Shown here: positions 49,822-59,214 of the stretch, piece after piece | How the letters are laid out: every line of letters starts with the position of its first letter | How positions within the stretch are numbered: position 1 is the first letter of the stretch | Source of the DNA: Peribacillus sp. FSL P2-0133 | Lineage (GTDB): Bacteria > Bacillota > Bacilli > Bacillales > DSM-1321 | Length of the DNA: 64,000 bases | Assembly (NCBI RefSeq): GCF_037975445.1 | Contig: NZ_CP150254.1 | Span: 4,958,001-5,022,000, forward strand | Direction: 5' to 3' | Translations under genes and position numbers: made by a program | The notes under the pieces: generated by a model | What the model saw: only the letters and a program-made list of their open reading frames with translations | Databases searched by the model: none | Told to the model about the DNA's origin: nothing

Positions 49822-50376
49822 TTAAGTTGGATAATACAGGATCATGCTTAATCGAGTTATTGTTTCTCCTGAATTATGGTAGGCATGCGGTCTGTCAGCC
49901 TTGAATCTGATAGAATCACCATTCCTTACTGTATATTCTTCGTTATTTACACGTACAGTCAGTTCCCCTTCAAAAACTGTTATGTACTCTTCCGTTCCTT
50001 CCCTATGCGAATCGGAACTTAAGAATCCACCTTTTTCTATCTCGACTGAATATACTTCAAAGCGCTTCTCATCTTCAAAGGGGAAGTGGGGATAAACTCG
50101 ATATTTGCCGTTATCTTCAGTTAAAGATTGAATTTCACTTTTTAAAATGATTTTTGTATCCGGCTGCGGGCTATTTATTAATGAAGAAAATGAAATCTTC
50201 AATCCATTGGCTATTTTCCAAATTGTTGTAATCGTAGGGCTCGATCCTCCCCTTTCTATTTGTCCGATCATCGTTTTACTTACTCCAGTTAATTCTGCAA
50301 CCTTTTCCAGACTTAATTTCTTACTTTCCCTGATGGCTTTTAAATTGTTAGCAATAATAAAATTTATTTCTTCCAT
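49822..50376 (-). CDS. Xre-cupin transcriptional regulator
   Basis: The 184-residue protein joins an N-terminal Xre helix-turn-helix (NNLKAIRESKKLSLEKVAEL, TGVSKTMIGQIERGGSSPTI) to a C-terminal cupin domain (SDSHREGTEEYITVFEGELT, VRNGDSIRFKADRPHAYHNS) that binds a small effector. Such MngR/PuuR-like regulators often control adjacent transport genes. It diverges from a LysE exporter that starts 104 bases away and is its probable target. ATAAGGAG precedes the ATG. Confidence 0.92.
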   Translation of the reverse strand: MEEINFIIANNLKAIRESKKLSLEKVAELTGVSKTMIGQIERGGSSPTITTIWKIANGLKISFSSLINSPQPDTKIILKSEIQSLTEDNGKYRVYPHFPFEDEKRFEVYSVEIEKGGFLSSDSHREGTEEYITVFEGELTVRVNNEEYTVRNGDSIRFKADRPHAYHNSGETITRLSMILYYPT

Positions 50377-50479
50377 AAAAATGCTCCTTATTTACAATAT
50401 AACGTCGGCATTGTACAATAAAAAGGAAGTCGTTATAATGTCACTTTTGGTCATTATAGCATACAAAGGAGAGTCAACC

Positions 50480-51064
50480 ATGCATTTACTATCTTTTTTA
50501 CTATTTGTTTTCGTTACAAGTTTCACTCCAGGTCCAAATAACATCATGGCAATGCTATTTGCTAACAAGTACGGGTTAAAAAATACGATTAAATTTTGTT
50601 TCGGGGTAGGTGCCGGTTTTTTTGTAATCATGTTATTGTGTAGTTATTTTAATGTTTTGCTTGAAAATTTCATACCGAAGATTGAATTTATCATGACTAT
50701 CCTAGGTGCAATCTATATGCTATATCTGGCCATAAAAATCATTTCAAGTTCAAATAAAGCTAAAGACGATAAAGATGACAAGAACAACAGTTTTATAGCG
50801 GGCATGCTTTTACAATTCATAAATCCAAAAGGCATTCTTTATGGCATCACGGCAATATCGACCTTCATCCTACCTTATCACTCTTCAAATTTCAGCTTAC
50901 TATTCTTTTCATTATTTCTGGCTTTTGTCGGTTTTATGAGTACGTTCTGTTGGAGTATGTTCGGTTCGGTTTTTCAATCGTTTTTATCAAAGTATAGAAG
51001 TCAGTTTAATGTAGTCATGGCTTTGTTATTGGTGTATAGTGCCATTTCGATTCTTGTACAATGA
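50480..51064 (+). CDS. LysE/RhtB family exporter
   Basis: The 194-residue protein has about six hydrophobic helices and the family signature LLFVFVTSFTPGPNNIMAML, plus FIAGMLLQFINPKGILYGIT. It likely exports an amino acid or a related toxic metabolite. The start is the ATG behind AAAGGAGAG; the longer frame runs back into the divergent regulator gene. Control by the Xre-cupin protein is inferred from the divergent arrangement. Confidence 0.92.
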   Translation: MHLLSFLLFVFVTSFTPGPNNIMAMLFANKYGLKNTIKFCFGVGAGFFVIMLLCSYFNVLLENFIPKIEFIMTILGAIYMLYLAIKIISSSNKAKDDKDDKNNSFIAGMLLQFINPKGILYGITAISTFILPYHSSNFSLLFFSLFLAFVGFMSTFCWSMFGSVFQSFLSKYRSQFNVVMALLLVYSAISILVQ

Positions 51065-51126
51065 AAAAGGGCAACGGGCGCGATCCTTCATTAAGAAGGA
51101 TTGCACCAAGCCTCCCTCCCCCTGCA

Positions 51127-51912
51127 TTAAATGTTTAAGTTTCCTTCGAATATTGTCACGGCATGGCCAGAAAGTTTAACTGTGTCTTCCGTTACTTCAA
51201 CCTTCAATAGTCCTCCTCTTTCCGATGCCTGATAGGCTATAAAAATACTTTTGTCCAGCTTTCTTTTCCAATATGGTCCCAGGCAACAATGGGCCGAGCC
51301 CGTTACATGATCTTCGTCAAGGCCTTGGGCAGGGGAAAAGAAACGTGAAACGAAATCATATTCACTGCTATCCGATCGACTCGTTACAATGATTCCCCGA
51401 ATCGGCAATTGGGCAATGGAATCTATATCCGGCTTTATATTCCTTACGATTTCCTCTGATTGAACTTCGACTAGATAATCCCATTTGTTTTGTCCAACAT
51501 ACACAGGCACAACACCTAAAGCTTTTATCAGTAATTCAGGGGCAGCGGTCTCCTGCTCGATTAATGACGGGAACTCCAATTGAACCATTCCATCCACGAA
51601 TCTTGCAGTGAGAAGCCCGCTTTTCGTCTGATAGACAATCGGTCGAGCCCTTGGGGTGTATCCTTTACCCCACAAAAAGAAAGAGCTTGCCAGCGTCCCA
51701 TGTCCACAAATCGGGATTTCAATGAAAGGTGTGAACCAACGCAGCTGCCATTCAGCTTTATGAAGGTGAATGAACGCAGTGACAGGCATATTAATCTCTT
51801 TAGCCATTCGCTGCATCCACTCGCTGTCACTTTCCCCGGTAAGAAGGCAGACAGCAGCAGGGTTTCCTTTAAAAGGTTGATCTGTAAACGTATTAATGAT
51901 GGTTAATTCCAT
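51127..51912 (-). CDS. PhzF family isomerase/epimerase-like protein
   Basis: The 261-residue protein has the PhzF start MELTIINTFTDQPFKGNPAA with the GNPAAVC signature, PICGHGTLASSFFLW with the catalytic-region motif, and the C-terminal DEDHVTGSAHCCLGPYW. The fold is that of diaminopimelate epimerase, but the family's natural substrates are mostly unknown outside phenazine synthesis. Met is taken at the ATG behind GGAGG; the longest frame starts 26 codons earlier without a ribosome binding site. Confidence 0.9.
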   Translation of the reverse strand: MELTIINTFTDQPFKGNPAAVCLLTGESDSEWMQRMAKEINMPVTAFIHLHKAEWQLRWFTPFIEIPICGHGTLASSFFLWGKGYTPRARPIVYQTKSGLLTARFVDGMVQLEFPSLIEQETAAPELLIKALGVVPVYVGQNKWDYLVEVQSEEIVRNIKPDIDSIAQLPIRGIIVTSRSDSSEYDFVSRFFSPAQGLDEDHVTGSAHCCLGPYWKRKLDKSIFIAYQASERGGLLKVEVTEDTVKLSGHAVTIFEGNLNI

Positions 51913-52019
51913 TAAATGTACCTCCGGTAAGTAATATTCTAGTCTCCTAATTCCACAATGAGGAGACCTTTTCCTTTTTTGAATTACCATTCCCTTGTTT
52001 TTAAAGAGTTCTCATTAAA

Positions 52020-52133
52020 ATGAAAAAGACCACCATATGGCGTCCTCGATTAAGTCCCTTTATCGACTCAGATTCCAAACGATTTTTAACGTTGTTATAA
52101 AAATCGTGTAATTCTTGTAGTGCATTTCGAAAT
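52020..52133 (-). pseudogene. 3' fragment of a second sulfone-monooxygenase gene, with duplicated downstream sequence
   Basis: The minus strand reads FRNALQELHDFYNNVKNRLE then SESIKG, nearly identical to the last residues of the SfnG-like protein encoded at 54171-55220 (FRNALQELPDFYKNVNNRLE, SEFIKK). The following bases AATGAAAAAGACCACCATAT are also shared with 54064-54083, and a stretch between them has been lost here. So a segment including the gene end was duplicated and then mostly deleted. Confidence 0.85.
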
Positions 52134-52144
52134 CACTAAAAATA

Positions 52145-52175
52145 GACAGCTTTATAAAAAAAGCTGTCCATCACT
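52145..52175 (-). terminator. Intrinsic terminator of the LysM/GH18 gene
   Basis: GACAGCTTT / AAAGCTGTC (52145-52153 and 52160-52168) with an internal A-rich loop, followed on the minus strand by TATTTTTAG. Confidence 0.75.
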
Positions 52176-52215
52176 ATATTATTATGTGTGATCCACGTTG
52201 CTGTAAAAAAACACC

Positions 52216-53652
52216 CTACAGTTTCCGTACAATAAATGTATCCCCAAGCAGTTCCCAATTCTGGGGAAAAGGATAACCAAGTACCCAATAACTGAGACCC
52301 CTTGACCTGTAATTCTTCACCAGGTCGAATTTGGCTTTAGCACTGCGTGCATCCTCAAACCAGACTTCATGTGTGCGCCCCTGATTATCTTTGTACCTAT
52401 AATAAGGTGATTGAGCTGTCTCGTCATATTTTATTTCTGCATTATATTGGACGGCGCGTCTGATGGCTTCCTGCATGTCGAAAGTCTCTGCTTCCTGCCC
52501 CTCTTCATGAGGAACAAGCCAGTCCCGTGCATAAATTTGAAATCCTATGAAGATTTTATTTGTTGGTATAGCCGTTACGGCATAGTCAAGGACACGCTTT
52601 ATTTCATTAATGGGAGAGATTGCCTGCGGCGGCCCCTTTCGGTAACCCCATTCATATGTCATCAGCACTACGAAGTCGAGCAGCCGTCCATGAACTGGAT
52701 AATCATGTGCCTCAACTAATGCTCCCTTTTGATTGGCGCTAGTTTTTGGGGCAAGGGAGGATGACACAAAGTAGCCCTCAGGATGCAATCGATCCACCGC
52801 TCTTTGGAGAAAGCGATTATAGAAATCACGGTCCTCTGGTGCTACACTTTCAAAATCGATATTCAATCCACGGTACCCTTTATTTTTCATCGTATTTATG
52901 ACGTTGGTTAATAATTTTTCCACTAAACTTAAATCGGAAAGTATCGTATGTGCAAGCTGAGTTCCCGCTTCCGTGGCGGAAAAATTCGTTATGCACATCA
53001 TGGGTATGACGCCAGTTGACTGTGCCGCCCGTATCGTCGGGGTGTCATCTATGACTTCTAAGCTGCCATCTTTCCTCATTCTATAACCAAATGGACTTAC
53101 GTAGGTCAAATCGTAGGCTACTTCACGTACCTGCTCCGCACCTACTTGCCCGTAAACATTTGTAAAACCATTTACATCAATGATGGGTTTTGGTTTCTGG
53201 GGAATCCTTATTATCCGTCCGATATGAATATTGGACGGATCTGTAATCCGATTCATCTGCATAATGGCTTGAACTGTCGTTCCATAACGTCTTGCTATAT
53301 CATAAAGGGTATCTCGTTCCCTTACGGTATGATAAATAACCGGGATGGTTAGTCTCTGCCCTGGATAGATAGCAGAAGGATTTGTGATGCGATTCGATTG
53401 CATGATTTCCTGTACCGTAGTTCCAAACTGATTTGCGATTTTATTTAGAGTATCCCCTTCCTGAACCCTGTACTGAAGATAAGGATCAGGAATCAAAAGT
53501 GCTAGGCCAATCACCAGCTTATCTGGATTTTCAAGGCCATTGATCCGAACAATTCTGTTGGTACTGACACCATATTGCTGGGAAATTCCCCACAAAGAAT
53601 CCCCCCTATTCACCACATGGATTTTCACATGCACTGCCCCACTTTCCTTCAA
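52216..53652 (-). CDS. LysM-GH18 spore peptidoglycan hydrolase (YaaH/SleL family)
   Basis: The 478-residue protein has three LysM motifs (IHVVNRGDSLWGISQQYGVS at about 11-55, YRVQEGDTLNKIANQFGTTV at 60-104, YHTVRERDTLYDIARRYGTT at 108-152) and a GH18 domain (about 165-470) with the catalytic region YRGLNIDFESVAPEDRDFYN (D-x-x-D-x-E type) and RLLDFVVLMTYEWGYRKGPP. B. subtilis YaaH and B. cereus SleL cleave cortex peptidoglycan as N-acetylglucosaminidases during germination; they have two LysM repeats, this one has three. No signal peptide is present, as expected for a forespore or coat protein. The start is TTG with AAAGGAA; a GTG eight codons later is possible. Confidence 0.9.
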   Translation of the reverse strand: MKESGAVHVKIHVVNRGDSLWGISQQYGVSTNRIVRINGLENPDKLVIGLALLIPDPYLQYRVQEGDTLNKIANQFGTTVQEIMQSNRITNPSAIYPGQRLTIPVIYHTVRERDTLYDIARRYGTTVQAIMQMNRITDPSNIHIGRIIRIPQKPKPIIDVNGFTNVYGQVGAEQVREVAYDLTYVSPFGYRMRKDGSLEVIDDTPTIRAAQSTGVIPMMCITNFSATEAGTQLAHTILSDLSLVEKLLTNVINTMKNKGYRGLNIDFESVAPEDRDFYNRFLQRAVDRLHPEGYFVSSSLAPKTSANQKGALVEAHDYPVHGRLLDFVVLMTYEWGYRKGPPQAISPINEIKRVLDYAVTAIPTNKIFIGFQIYARDWLVPHEEGQEAETFDMQEAIRRAVQYNAEIKYDETAQSPYYRYKDNQGRTHEVWFEDARSAKAKFDLVKNYRSRGLSYWVLGYPFPQNWELLGDTFIVRKL

Positions 53653-53763
53653 AATATTCCTTTCATTTTATTCCCTAGATAGCCCTAATATGTTTTTTTG
53701 CGTTCAACATTCCAGTATTCTTAGTTTTTTCGCTCTTATTGCGTATAACTTTTGTTCCCCATT

Positions 53764-54027
53764 GTGGAGGAAGGAAATTCAGGATTTGGAATAATAAATA
53801 CTAATGGTTCTCGTTTAGGTTTTCTTTATGCACCTAATGTAACTTCACCCCCAACAAAAAATAGACAAAATACATTCTGTTGTGTGTTTAGTGGATGGGA
53901 TTATGCCATAGGGGAGGATAAAGTAGAATTAAAATTAGGAGAAACGTATTTATTAGGTGCATACAGAGAATCCAAAGGAAACTCTCTTCAATTCATTGAG
54001 GGTTTCATAAAAAACAGTAAAAGATAA
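53764..54027 (+). pseudogene. C-terminal remnant of a small secreted-type protein
   Basis: The plus-strand frame reads EEGNSGFGIINTNGSRLGFL, YAPNVTSPPTKNRQNTFCCV, FSGWDYAIGEDKVELKLGET, then LLGAYRESKGNSLQFIEGFI. The codon use is gene-like, but no start codon with a ribosome binding site exists (the GTG at 53764 has none), so the 5' end is probably gone. No family is recognised. It lies between the divergent spore hydrolase and the monooxygenase gene end, next to other recombination traces. Confidence 0.5.
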
Positions 54028-54069
54028 TCTAGTCTTGTTTTTAAGTTCTCTTTATCTCATTAAAATGAA

Positions 54070-54093
54070 AAAGACCACCATATGGCAGTCTTT
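54070..54093. terminator. Bidirectional intrinsic terminator
   Basis: AAAGAC-CA-CCATATGG-CA-GTCTTT is symmetric with A and T runs on both sides; it serves the remnant gene on one strand and the SfnG-like gene on the other. Confidence 0.75.
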
Positions 54094-54170
54094 CGTATTT
54101 CAGTGTTTTACCATTCACCCAAAGTTCCATACTGTGTCCTCGATTGAGACCCAACATTCCTTGTCCATAT

Positions 54171-55220
54171 TTATTTCTTTATGAACTCTGATTCCAAACG
54201 ATTGTTTACGTTTTTATAAAAGTCCGGTAATTCTTGTAGTGCATTCCGAAAAGTTAATAGGATCTTATCGATTCCGATCGCTTGAAGTTCCTGGATTTTG
54301 ATCGCAACCGATTCGTAACTGCCGATTAGCCCCGTCCTGAATCCCTCATTATTGGCTACAAAATCACTAATTGAAGTCGCATTTTTCCACATTCCTTTTG
54401 TATCTTTACGGTTTTTAAACTGTGCTATTGCCGTATCGTCTGCGCGTTCGATAATATACTGATATTCGCTTTTTGCCTCCTCTTCCGTTTTTCTGGCAAT
54501 GACAAAAGCATTAACGGCAAATTTCACTTCACGACCATGCTTTCGTGCTATAGCCTTCACATATTCCATTTGTTCTTGCAACTCTATTATGGAAGCCCCA
54601 TTCATAAAGTAATAGTCGGATAATTCCCCCGCCATCTCTTGGGAATCCTGTGAATTCCCGCCTTGATAGATTGGTGGATATGGTTTTTGAATAGGTTTCG
54701 GTGCCAATATAGCATTATTGATTTGATAATAGTCTCCTTGATAAGAAAAATGATCGGTCGTCCACAATCCCTTTAAAACCTCCAGGTATTCCCTTGAACG
54801 TTTATATCGCTCTTCGTGCTTAATCCATTCTATCCCAAACATTTCTTGTTCTTCTTTAAACCAGCCGCTGACCAAATTAATGTGAAATCTCCCTTTTGAG
54901 ATAATATCGATGCTCGAACCTACTTTAGCGAGGGTTGCAGGATGAATGAAACCCGGTAAAACCGCAGCAATGAAATGAACGTTTTCGGTATCCCCTGCCA
55001 AAGCAGTAATAACCGATAAAGGATCCAGTTGCCCTCTATCCGCCGAGCTACCTCCAATACTGCCAACATAGCGAATTGCATAAAGGATGGAGTCTACTTG
55101 TAGCTGGTCTGCCATTTTTGCGAGTTTACGATTGTATTCCATACTTCCATCCGTATTTTGTTCTACGTTTGCCCGTAAGAAACCGCCGGATAAATTAGCT
55201 CCCCAGATTGAAAATTTCAT
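54171..55220 (-). CDS. SfnG-like FMNH2-dependent sulfone monooxygenase (LLM family)
   Basis: The 349-residue bacterial-luciferase-like protein resembles dimethylsulfone monooxygenase SfnG: FSIWGANLSGGFLRANVEQN, YNRKLAKMADQLQVDSILYA, INLVSGWFKEEQEMFGIEWI, KHEERYKRSREYLEVLKGLW and YQGGNSQDSQEMAGELSDYY. Such enzymes use reduced FMN from a separate reductase and oxygen to cleave C-S bonds; the exact substrate is inferred. It lies 34 bases after the SsuD-like gene and ends the leftward operon. GGGAGGAAGG precedes the ATG. A fragment of a second copy lies at 52020-52133. Confidence 0.85.
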   Translation of the reverse strand: MKFSIWGANLSGGFLRANVEQNTDGSMEYNRKLAKMADQLQVDSILYAIRYVGSIGGSSADRGQLDPLSVITALAGDTENVHFIAAVLPGFIHPATLAKVGSSIDIISKGRFHINLVSGWFKEEQEMFGIEWIKHEERYKRSREYLEVLKGLWTTDHFSYQGDYYQINNAILAPKPIQKPYPPIYQGGNSQDSQEMAGELSDYYFMNGASIIELQEQMEYVKAIARKHGREVKFAVNAFVIARKTEEEAKSEYQYIIERADDTAIAQFKNRKDTKGMWKNATSISDFVANNEGFRTGLIGSYESVAIKIQELQAIGIDKILLTFRNALQELPDFYKNVNNRLESEFIKK

Positions 55221-55254
55221 ATCCTTCCCTCCTTAGTTTTCGGGATCTTCCTGC

Positions 55255-56310
55255 TCATAAAACCTTTTCTCCAAATAATGGCCGCACCGTTCTCCCAAAT
55301 CTTTCTGCCTCTTCCAAGTGTGGAAAACCTGATAGGATAAAATGCTTTACGCCAATATCGATATATTCTTGCAGTCCTTCCCTCACTTGTTCAGGGGTGC
55401 CTACGATGGCTGTGCCTGCTCCTTTTCTGATTTTCCCGATTCCCGACCAACCATATCTTCCAAAACGTTCCTTGTTCTTCGTTAATTCATTCATCCGCTT
55501 TTGAGCCACCGAATCCGTCGTTTCATAATAATGATTCATATTTTCCAAAGATCCCCTGCCTGCTCTGCTTATTATTTTCCTCGCTGCTTCCCATGCCTCA
55601 TTCTCCTCGTCCCGAACAATCACATGAATCCTGACACCATATTCCAATTGCCTACCATACTTCCTGGCTCTCTGTTTGACATCATTGATTTGTTGTTCAA
55701 TTTGCTCCGCTGGTTCTCCCCATTGCAAATAAACATCGGCAGATTTCGCGGCAATTTCCTTTGCTGCATCGGATGAACCACCGAAATAAATTGGAATATT
55801 CGGACTTTGGTGGATGCTTGGATTCAATACTCCATCGCTGACCGTGAAATAGTCTCCTATATGATTCACCTTTTCTTCCGTCCATGATTTTTGTACCACA
55901 TCAAGGAATTCACCTGTTCTGGCATATCGCTCATTATGTTCAACGAAGTCACCATCCTGCCCCAATTCTTTTGCCGAACCTCCAGTAACTACATTGACAA
56001 GCATTCGCCCTTCCGAGAATTGGTCAAGGGTCGCGGCCATTTTTGCGGCAACCGTAGGAGCAATGAATCCTGGGCGAAAGGCGATCAATGGCTTGATCGT
56101 TCTTGTATGATGAATGATGGCCGAGCCCACTATCCATGAATCTAGGTAAGGAATGCCTGTTGGAATCAAAACTCCTTCAAAACCAGCCTCTTCTGCCGCT
56201 TTAGCAACATTTACTATATAATCCAAAGTGGGTTTCCTCTGTGGCTCGTTTAGTCCTAAGTATTCTCCATCGCCATTTGTAGGCACATACCAGTAAAAAT
56301 GCACAGACAT
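55255..56310 (-). CDS. SsuD-like FMNH2-dependent alkanesulfonate monooxygenase
   Basis: The 351-residue LLM protein starts SVHFYWYVPTNGDGEYLGLN, the SsuD-like start, and has PLIAFRPGFIAPTVAAKMAA, RMLVNVVTGGSAKELGQDGD, SPNIPIYFGGSSDAAKEIAA and GTAIVGTPEQVREGLQEYID. It would release sulfite from an alkanesulfonate with FMNH2 and oxygen. It lies 12 bases behind the second HpaB-type gene and 34 before the SfnG-like gene. A flavin reductase is not encoded in the window. AAGGAGG precedes the ATG. Confidence 0.87.
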   Translation of the reverse strand: MSVHFYWYVPTNGDGEYLGLNEPQRKPTLDYIVNVAKAAEEAGFEGVLIPTGIPYLDSWIVGSAIIHHTRTIKPLIAFRPGFIAPTVAAKMAATLDQFSEGRMLVNVVTGGSAKELGQDGDFVEHNERYARTGEFLDVVQKSWTEEKVNHIGDYFTVSDGVLNPSIHQSPNIPIYFGGSSDAAKEIAAKSADVYLQWGEPAEQIEQQINDVKQRARKYGRQLEYGVRIHVIVRDEENEAWEAARKIISRAGRGSLENMNHYYETTDSVAQKRMNELTKNKERFGRYGWSGIGKIRKGAGTAIVGTPEQVREGLQEYIDIGVKHFILSGFPHLEEAERFGRTVRPLFGEKVL

Positions 56311-56322
56311 TATAAAACCTCC

Positions 56323-57741
56323 TTATTTTAAAATCTCATAAGCATAATCTACGAGATTCTGCTTTTTTTTATAATTGGTGTACTGTGCAGCATAAGTTCT
56401 GACAGGGTCACCGGAATAAAATCGTTCATATAATTCATGCCGTGATGCAAGCGGACTCCCTAATAAATCCCACGACAATTTAATTAATCGGGTCCTATCC
56501 TCGGCAGATGTCTCTGTACCCTGGTAATACTCTTTTAACAAAGGACCTATGGGACCTTCCAATTCTTTCAAGCTGGATGGGACCTGTAACAGTCCTCCTG
56601 CACCAATTTGCTGGATGATTTCCAATGCCCTTGGGTAGAATCTCGTTCCCAGATTTCTGGCCGTCGTTAAAAAATCTTGATCAGGAAGCATTATGCCATT
56701 ATGCATTTTCGCTTTATTTTCCGCAGCGAGTAGTAATGCCTTAATGGTTTCAAGCTGGATGATCAATTCTGCAAGCTTCTCTTTCACATGTAAAAATTGT
56801 GTAGCACCAGCCGTTTCCGCTAATTCATTTCCGATTGCTGCGACACTTTCCAGTTTGCTGACAAGCCTCACTACAGTTTGATGCTGGCTAAGCAGTGATG
56901 AAGGGGCATCACAACGAAGCTTCCATGCAAATTCAGGATCCTCTTGAACAAGCACCCGCTCCCAAGGGATGAATACATCATCAAAAATCAAGACGGCATC
57001 CATTTCGTCAAAACGTGCACTTAGCGGATGATCCTCCTCTCGTTCATCAGCAAACGACTCCCTGCAAACGATATGCAAACCTTTGGCATTGACAGGAACA
57101 AAGAAAACATTTGCGAATTCACGTTCATTTTCCCCTCTCTTGTGATAGGAAAAGATTAAAATTTCATCAACATATGGAGCAGCTGTCGCAATCATTTTCG
57201 CACCGCGAACATAGATTCCTTCACGATTTTTACGGCTGATATGTAAAATCCCCGGTTTCTTTTCCACTAATGTTTTTGAGCGATCCTTTTGTGGATCATG
57301 CCCTGCAACTGTTGACAATAAATCAAGATTACGGGATTGATAGTAATAGCTTTCTATTTTTTCTGAAAAACCTGGATGTGCATCTTCATACTCTGAACGG
57401 TTTGCGAACCAACCAGTAATTATGGAACGGGAATATTCAGATAGACGGCTCATGACTCCAAAAGTCTGATCGGCCCAATGCTGATACGCCAAACGTTTTT
57501 TTTCCAGATCCTCATGTGTCCTTGGAACGAAGAATGACAGGTTCGCATCAAGTCCTTCCTCCGTCTTGTATGTCAGCAAGGATTTACTGCCTGTTTTTGT
57601 TTGTAAATCCAGCAATGACTGAATCGTATGGACCGTTCCTTTAAATGCAGGATGTTCCCCTACGTTCTTGATGATATCTCCATCTAACCAGATATTTCTC
57701 CCATCATTAAGTCGTTGAAGATACCGATTGTTTTCGATCAT
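56323..57741 (-). CDS. HpaB-family flavin-dependent monooxygenase (second paralogue)
   Basis: The 472-residue protein belongs to the 4-hydroxyphenylacetate 3-hydroxylase (HpaB) family: RNIWLDGDIIKNVGEHPAFK, RSIITGWFANRSEY, GIYVRGAKMIATAAPYVDEI, DAVLIFDDVFIPWERVLVQE and GAGGLLQVPSSLKELEGPIG. HpaB enzymes hydroxylate aromatic rings with FADH2, but in this context the substrate may be an aromatic or cyclic sulfur compound. It is clearly paralogous to the next gene upstream and overlaps its end by 35 bases. The ATG is taken behind AAAGGGGAA, six codons inside the longest frame. Confidence 0.86.
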   Translation of the reverse strand: MIENNRYLQRLNDGRNIWLDGDIIKNVGEHPAFKGTVHTIQSLLDLQTKTGSKSLLTYKTEEGLDANLSFFVPRTHEDLEKKRLAYQHWADQTFGVMSRLSEYSRSIITGWFANRSEYEDAHPGFSEKIESYYYQSRNLDLLSTVAGHDPQKDRSKTLVEKKPGILHISRKNREGIYVRGAKMIATAAPYVDEILIFSYHKRGENEREFANVFFVPVNAKGLHIVCRESFADEREEDHPLSARFDEMDAVLIFDDVFIPWERVLVQEDPEFAWKLRCDAPSSLLSQHQTVVRLVSKLESVAAIGNELAETAGATQFLHVKEKLAELIIQLETIKALLLAAENKAKMHNGIMLPDQDFLTTARNLGTRFYPRALEIIQQIGAGGLLQVPSSLKELEGPIGPLLKEYYQGTETSAEDRTRLIKLSWDLLGSPLASRHELYERFYSGDPVRTYAAQYTNYKKKQNLVDYAYEILK

Positions 57742-59191
57742 CACGATTCCCCTTTCCATTTACCTCCTCCAAAAAATGGTGGAGTCTTCGTTTTAATGGC
57801 TCTTTATCATAGGTTTCATACTGCATAGCGAAGGTTCGAATGGGATCCCCGGTATACAGCCTTTCATACAGATCATGCCTCGATCCCAGTGTGCTTCCTA
57901 TCAGTTCCCATCCTACTTGAAATAAAGACGTTTTAGTGACTGCATCGACATTCGCTCCTCTAAAATACTTTTCTAATAATGGAATGAGTTCGTTGCTGTC
58001 CTCGATCGTTGTAGAAGGGAGCTGAATAAAACCGCCTGCCCCGATTTGTTTTAAAATCTCGATCGCTCTTGGATAATGGCGGGTTCCAAGATTTCGTGCC
58101 GTTTGCAAGGGTACGAGAGCAGGTAGATAAACACCCTTTTCGTTTAGTGATCCTTGAATCTCCGAGGCAATAAGCAACGCCTCTATACTATCGATTTGGG
58201 TATATAGTTCACCAAGCTTCTCCTTCACTTGCAAGAATTGATCGACACCGATAGATTGAGCGATGGCCGTAGCCACCCCTGCAACGAATTGAAGTTTCGT
58301 CAGCAATCGGACAACCGTTTGATGATGGGCGAGACAGTTTAATTGCTGGTGCCGCTGCGCTTCAAACACCCCTTCTACGGATCCCCTTATAAGTACACGT
58401 TCCCAAGGAATCAACACATCATCAAATAATAAAACAGCGTCCATTTCATCAAATTGTGCACTTAATGGATGTTTCTTTTGATCTTTTGAGGCGAATGATT
58501 CACGACAGACAATTTGCAGGCCAGGAAGATTCAATGGGATGATACACATATTTGCTTGCTCTGTTTTATCAGGAGTCAGTTTCTGATGCGGCATGATGAT
58601 GACATCGTGTGCATACGGGGAAGCGGTAGCAATCATTTTCGCACCTCTAACAACGATTCCTTCCTCCGTTTCCTTTATGACTTTCAATAAAGCATCTTCC
58701 TGTTCATCACCTGGCTTTGACCTATCGATCTGAGGATCAAGTATGGCCTGAATCACAATACGTCGTTCATCCCTGGCCTGTTCATAGTATTCCGTGATTT
58801 TCTTGGAAAATCCTGAATCATATTGGTTAAAGAAGTCCCTATCAATGTAGTAGCCTGTAACCATCGAATTCGCATAATCAGATAATCGGCTCATCACTCC
58901 ATAAGTTTTCCGCGACCATAATTCAAAAGCCTTTCTTCTTGCAATCAGCTCATCCATATCTTTGGGGATAAGAAAAGATTTGTGAACAAATTCCTTTGTT
59001 TTTGGACTTTCATACCCGACAATCTTTTGTTCCTCAGGTGAATCCAGCATATCTAACAAATGTGTTAATGTGTCTAAGGTGCCTGTGAAAGCATGATGGG
59101 CATATAGATCGTCTATTTTCTTTCCATCAAGCCAAACAGTTCTTCCATCTTTCAAACTTTCGGCAAGCCGGCTTCTTTTATTGACCTTCAT
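57707..59191 (-). CDS. HpaB-family flavin-dependent monooxygenase (first paralogue)
   Basis: The 494-residue protein has the same HpaB motifs as its neighbour: RTVWLDGKKIDDLYAHHAFT, MVTGYYIDRDFFNQYDSGFS, GIVVRGAKMIATASPYAHDV, DAVLLFDDVLIPWERVLIRG and GAGGFIQLPSTTIEDSNELI, and ends with a basic 25-residue tail. The two may form a heteromer or act on different substrates. It is the first gene of a four-gene leftward operon, with GGAGGGG 10 bases before the ATG; a longer frame upstream overlaps the leader hairpin and is rejected. It is preceded by a structured leader and a good promoter. Confidence 0.86.
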   Translation of the reverse strand: MKVNKRSRLAESLKDGRTVWLDGKKIDDLYAHHAFTGTLDTLTHLLDMLDSPEEQKIVGYESPKTKEFVHKSFLIPKDMDELIARRKAFELWSRKTYGVMSRLSDYANSMVTGYYIDRDFFNQYDSGFSKKITEYYEQARDERRIVIQAILDPQIDRSKPGDEQEDALLKVIKETEEGIVVRGAKMIATASPYAHDVIIMPHQKLTPDKTEQANMCIIPLNLPGLQIVCRESFASKDQKKHPLSAQFDEMDAVLLFDDVLIPWERVLIRGSVEGVFEAQRHQQLNCLAHHQTVVRLLTKLQFVAGVATAIAQSIGVDQFLQVKEKLGELYTQIDSIEALLIASEIQGSLNEKGVYLPALVPLQTARNLGTRHYPRAIEILKQIGAGGFIQLPSTTIEDSNELIPLLEKYFRGANVDAVTKTSLFQVGWELIGSTLGSRHDLYERLYTGDPIRTFAMQYETYDKEPLKRRLHHFLEEVNGKGNRDDRKQSVSSTT

Positions 59192-59214
59192 TAAGCAATA
59201 ACCCCTCCTTGGAT

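Noticed and set aside
49477-49851. Plus-strand ORF of 124 codons rich in Arg and Gly
   Set aside because: The open frame is caused by the GC-rich dispersed repeat; its peptide is low-complexity and it has no proper start.
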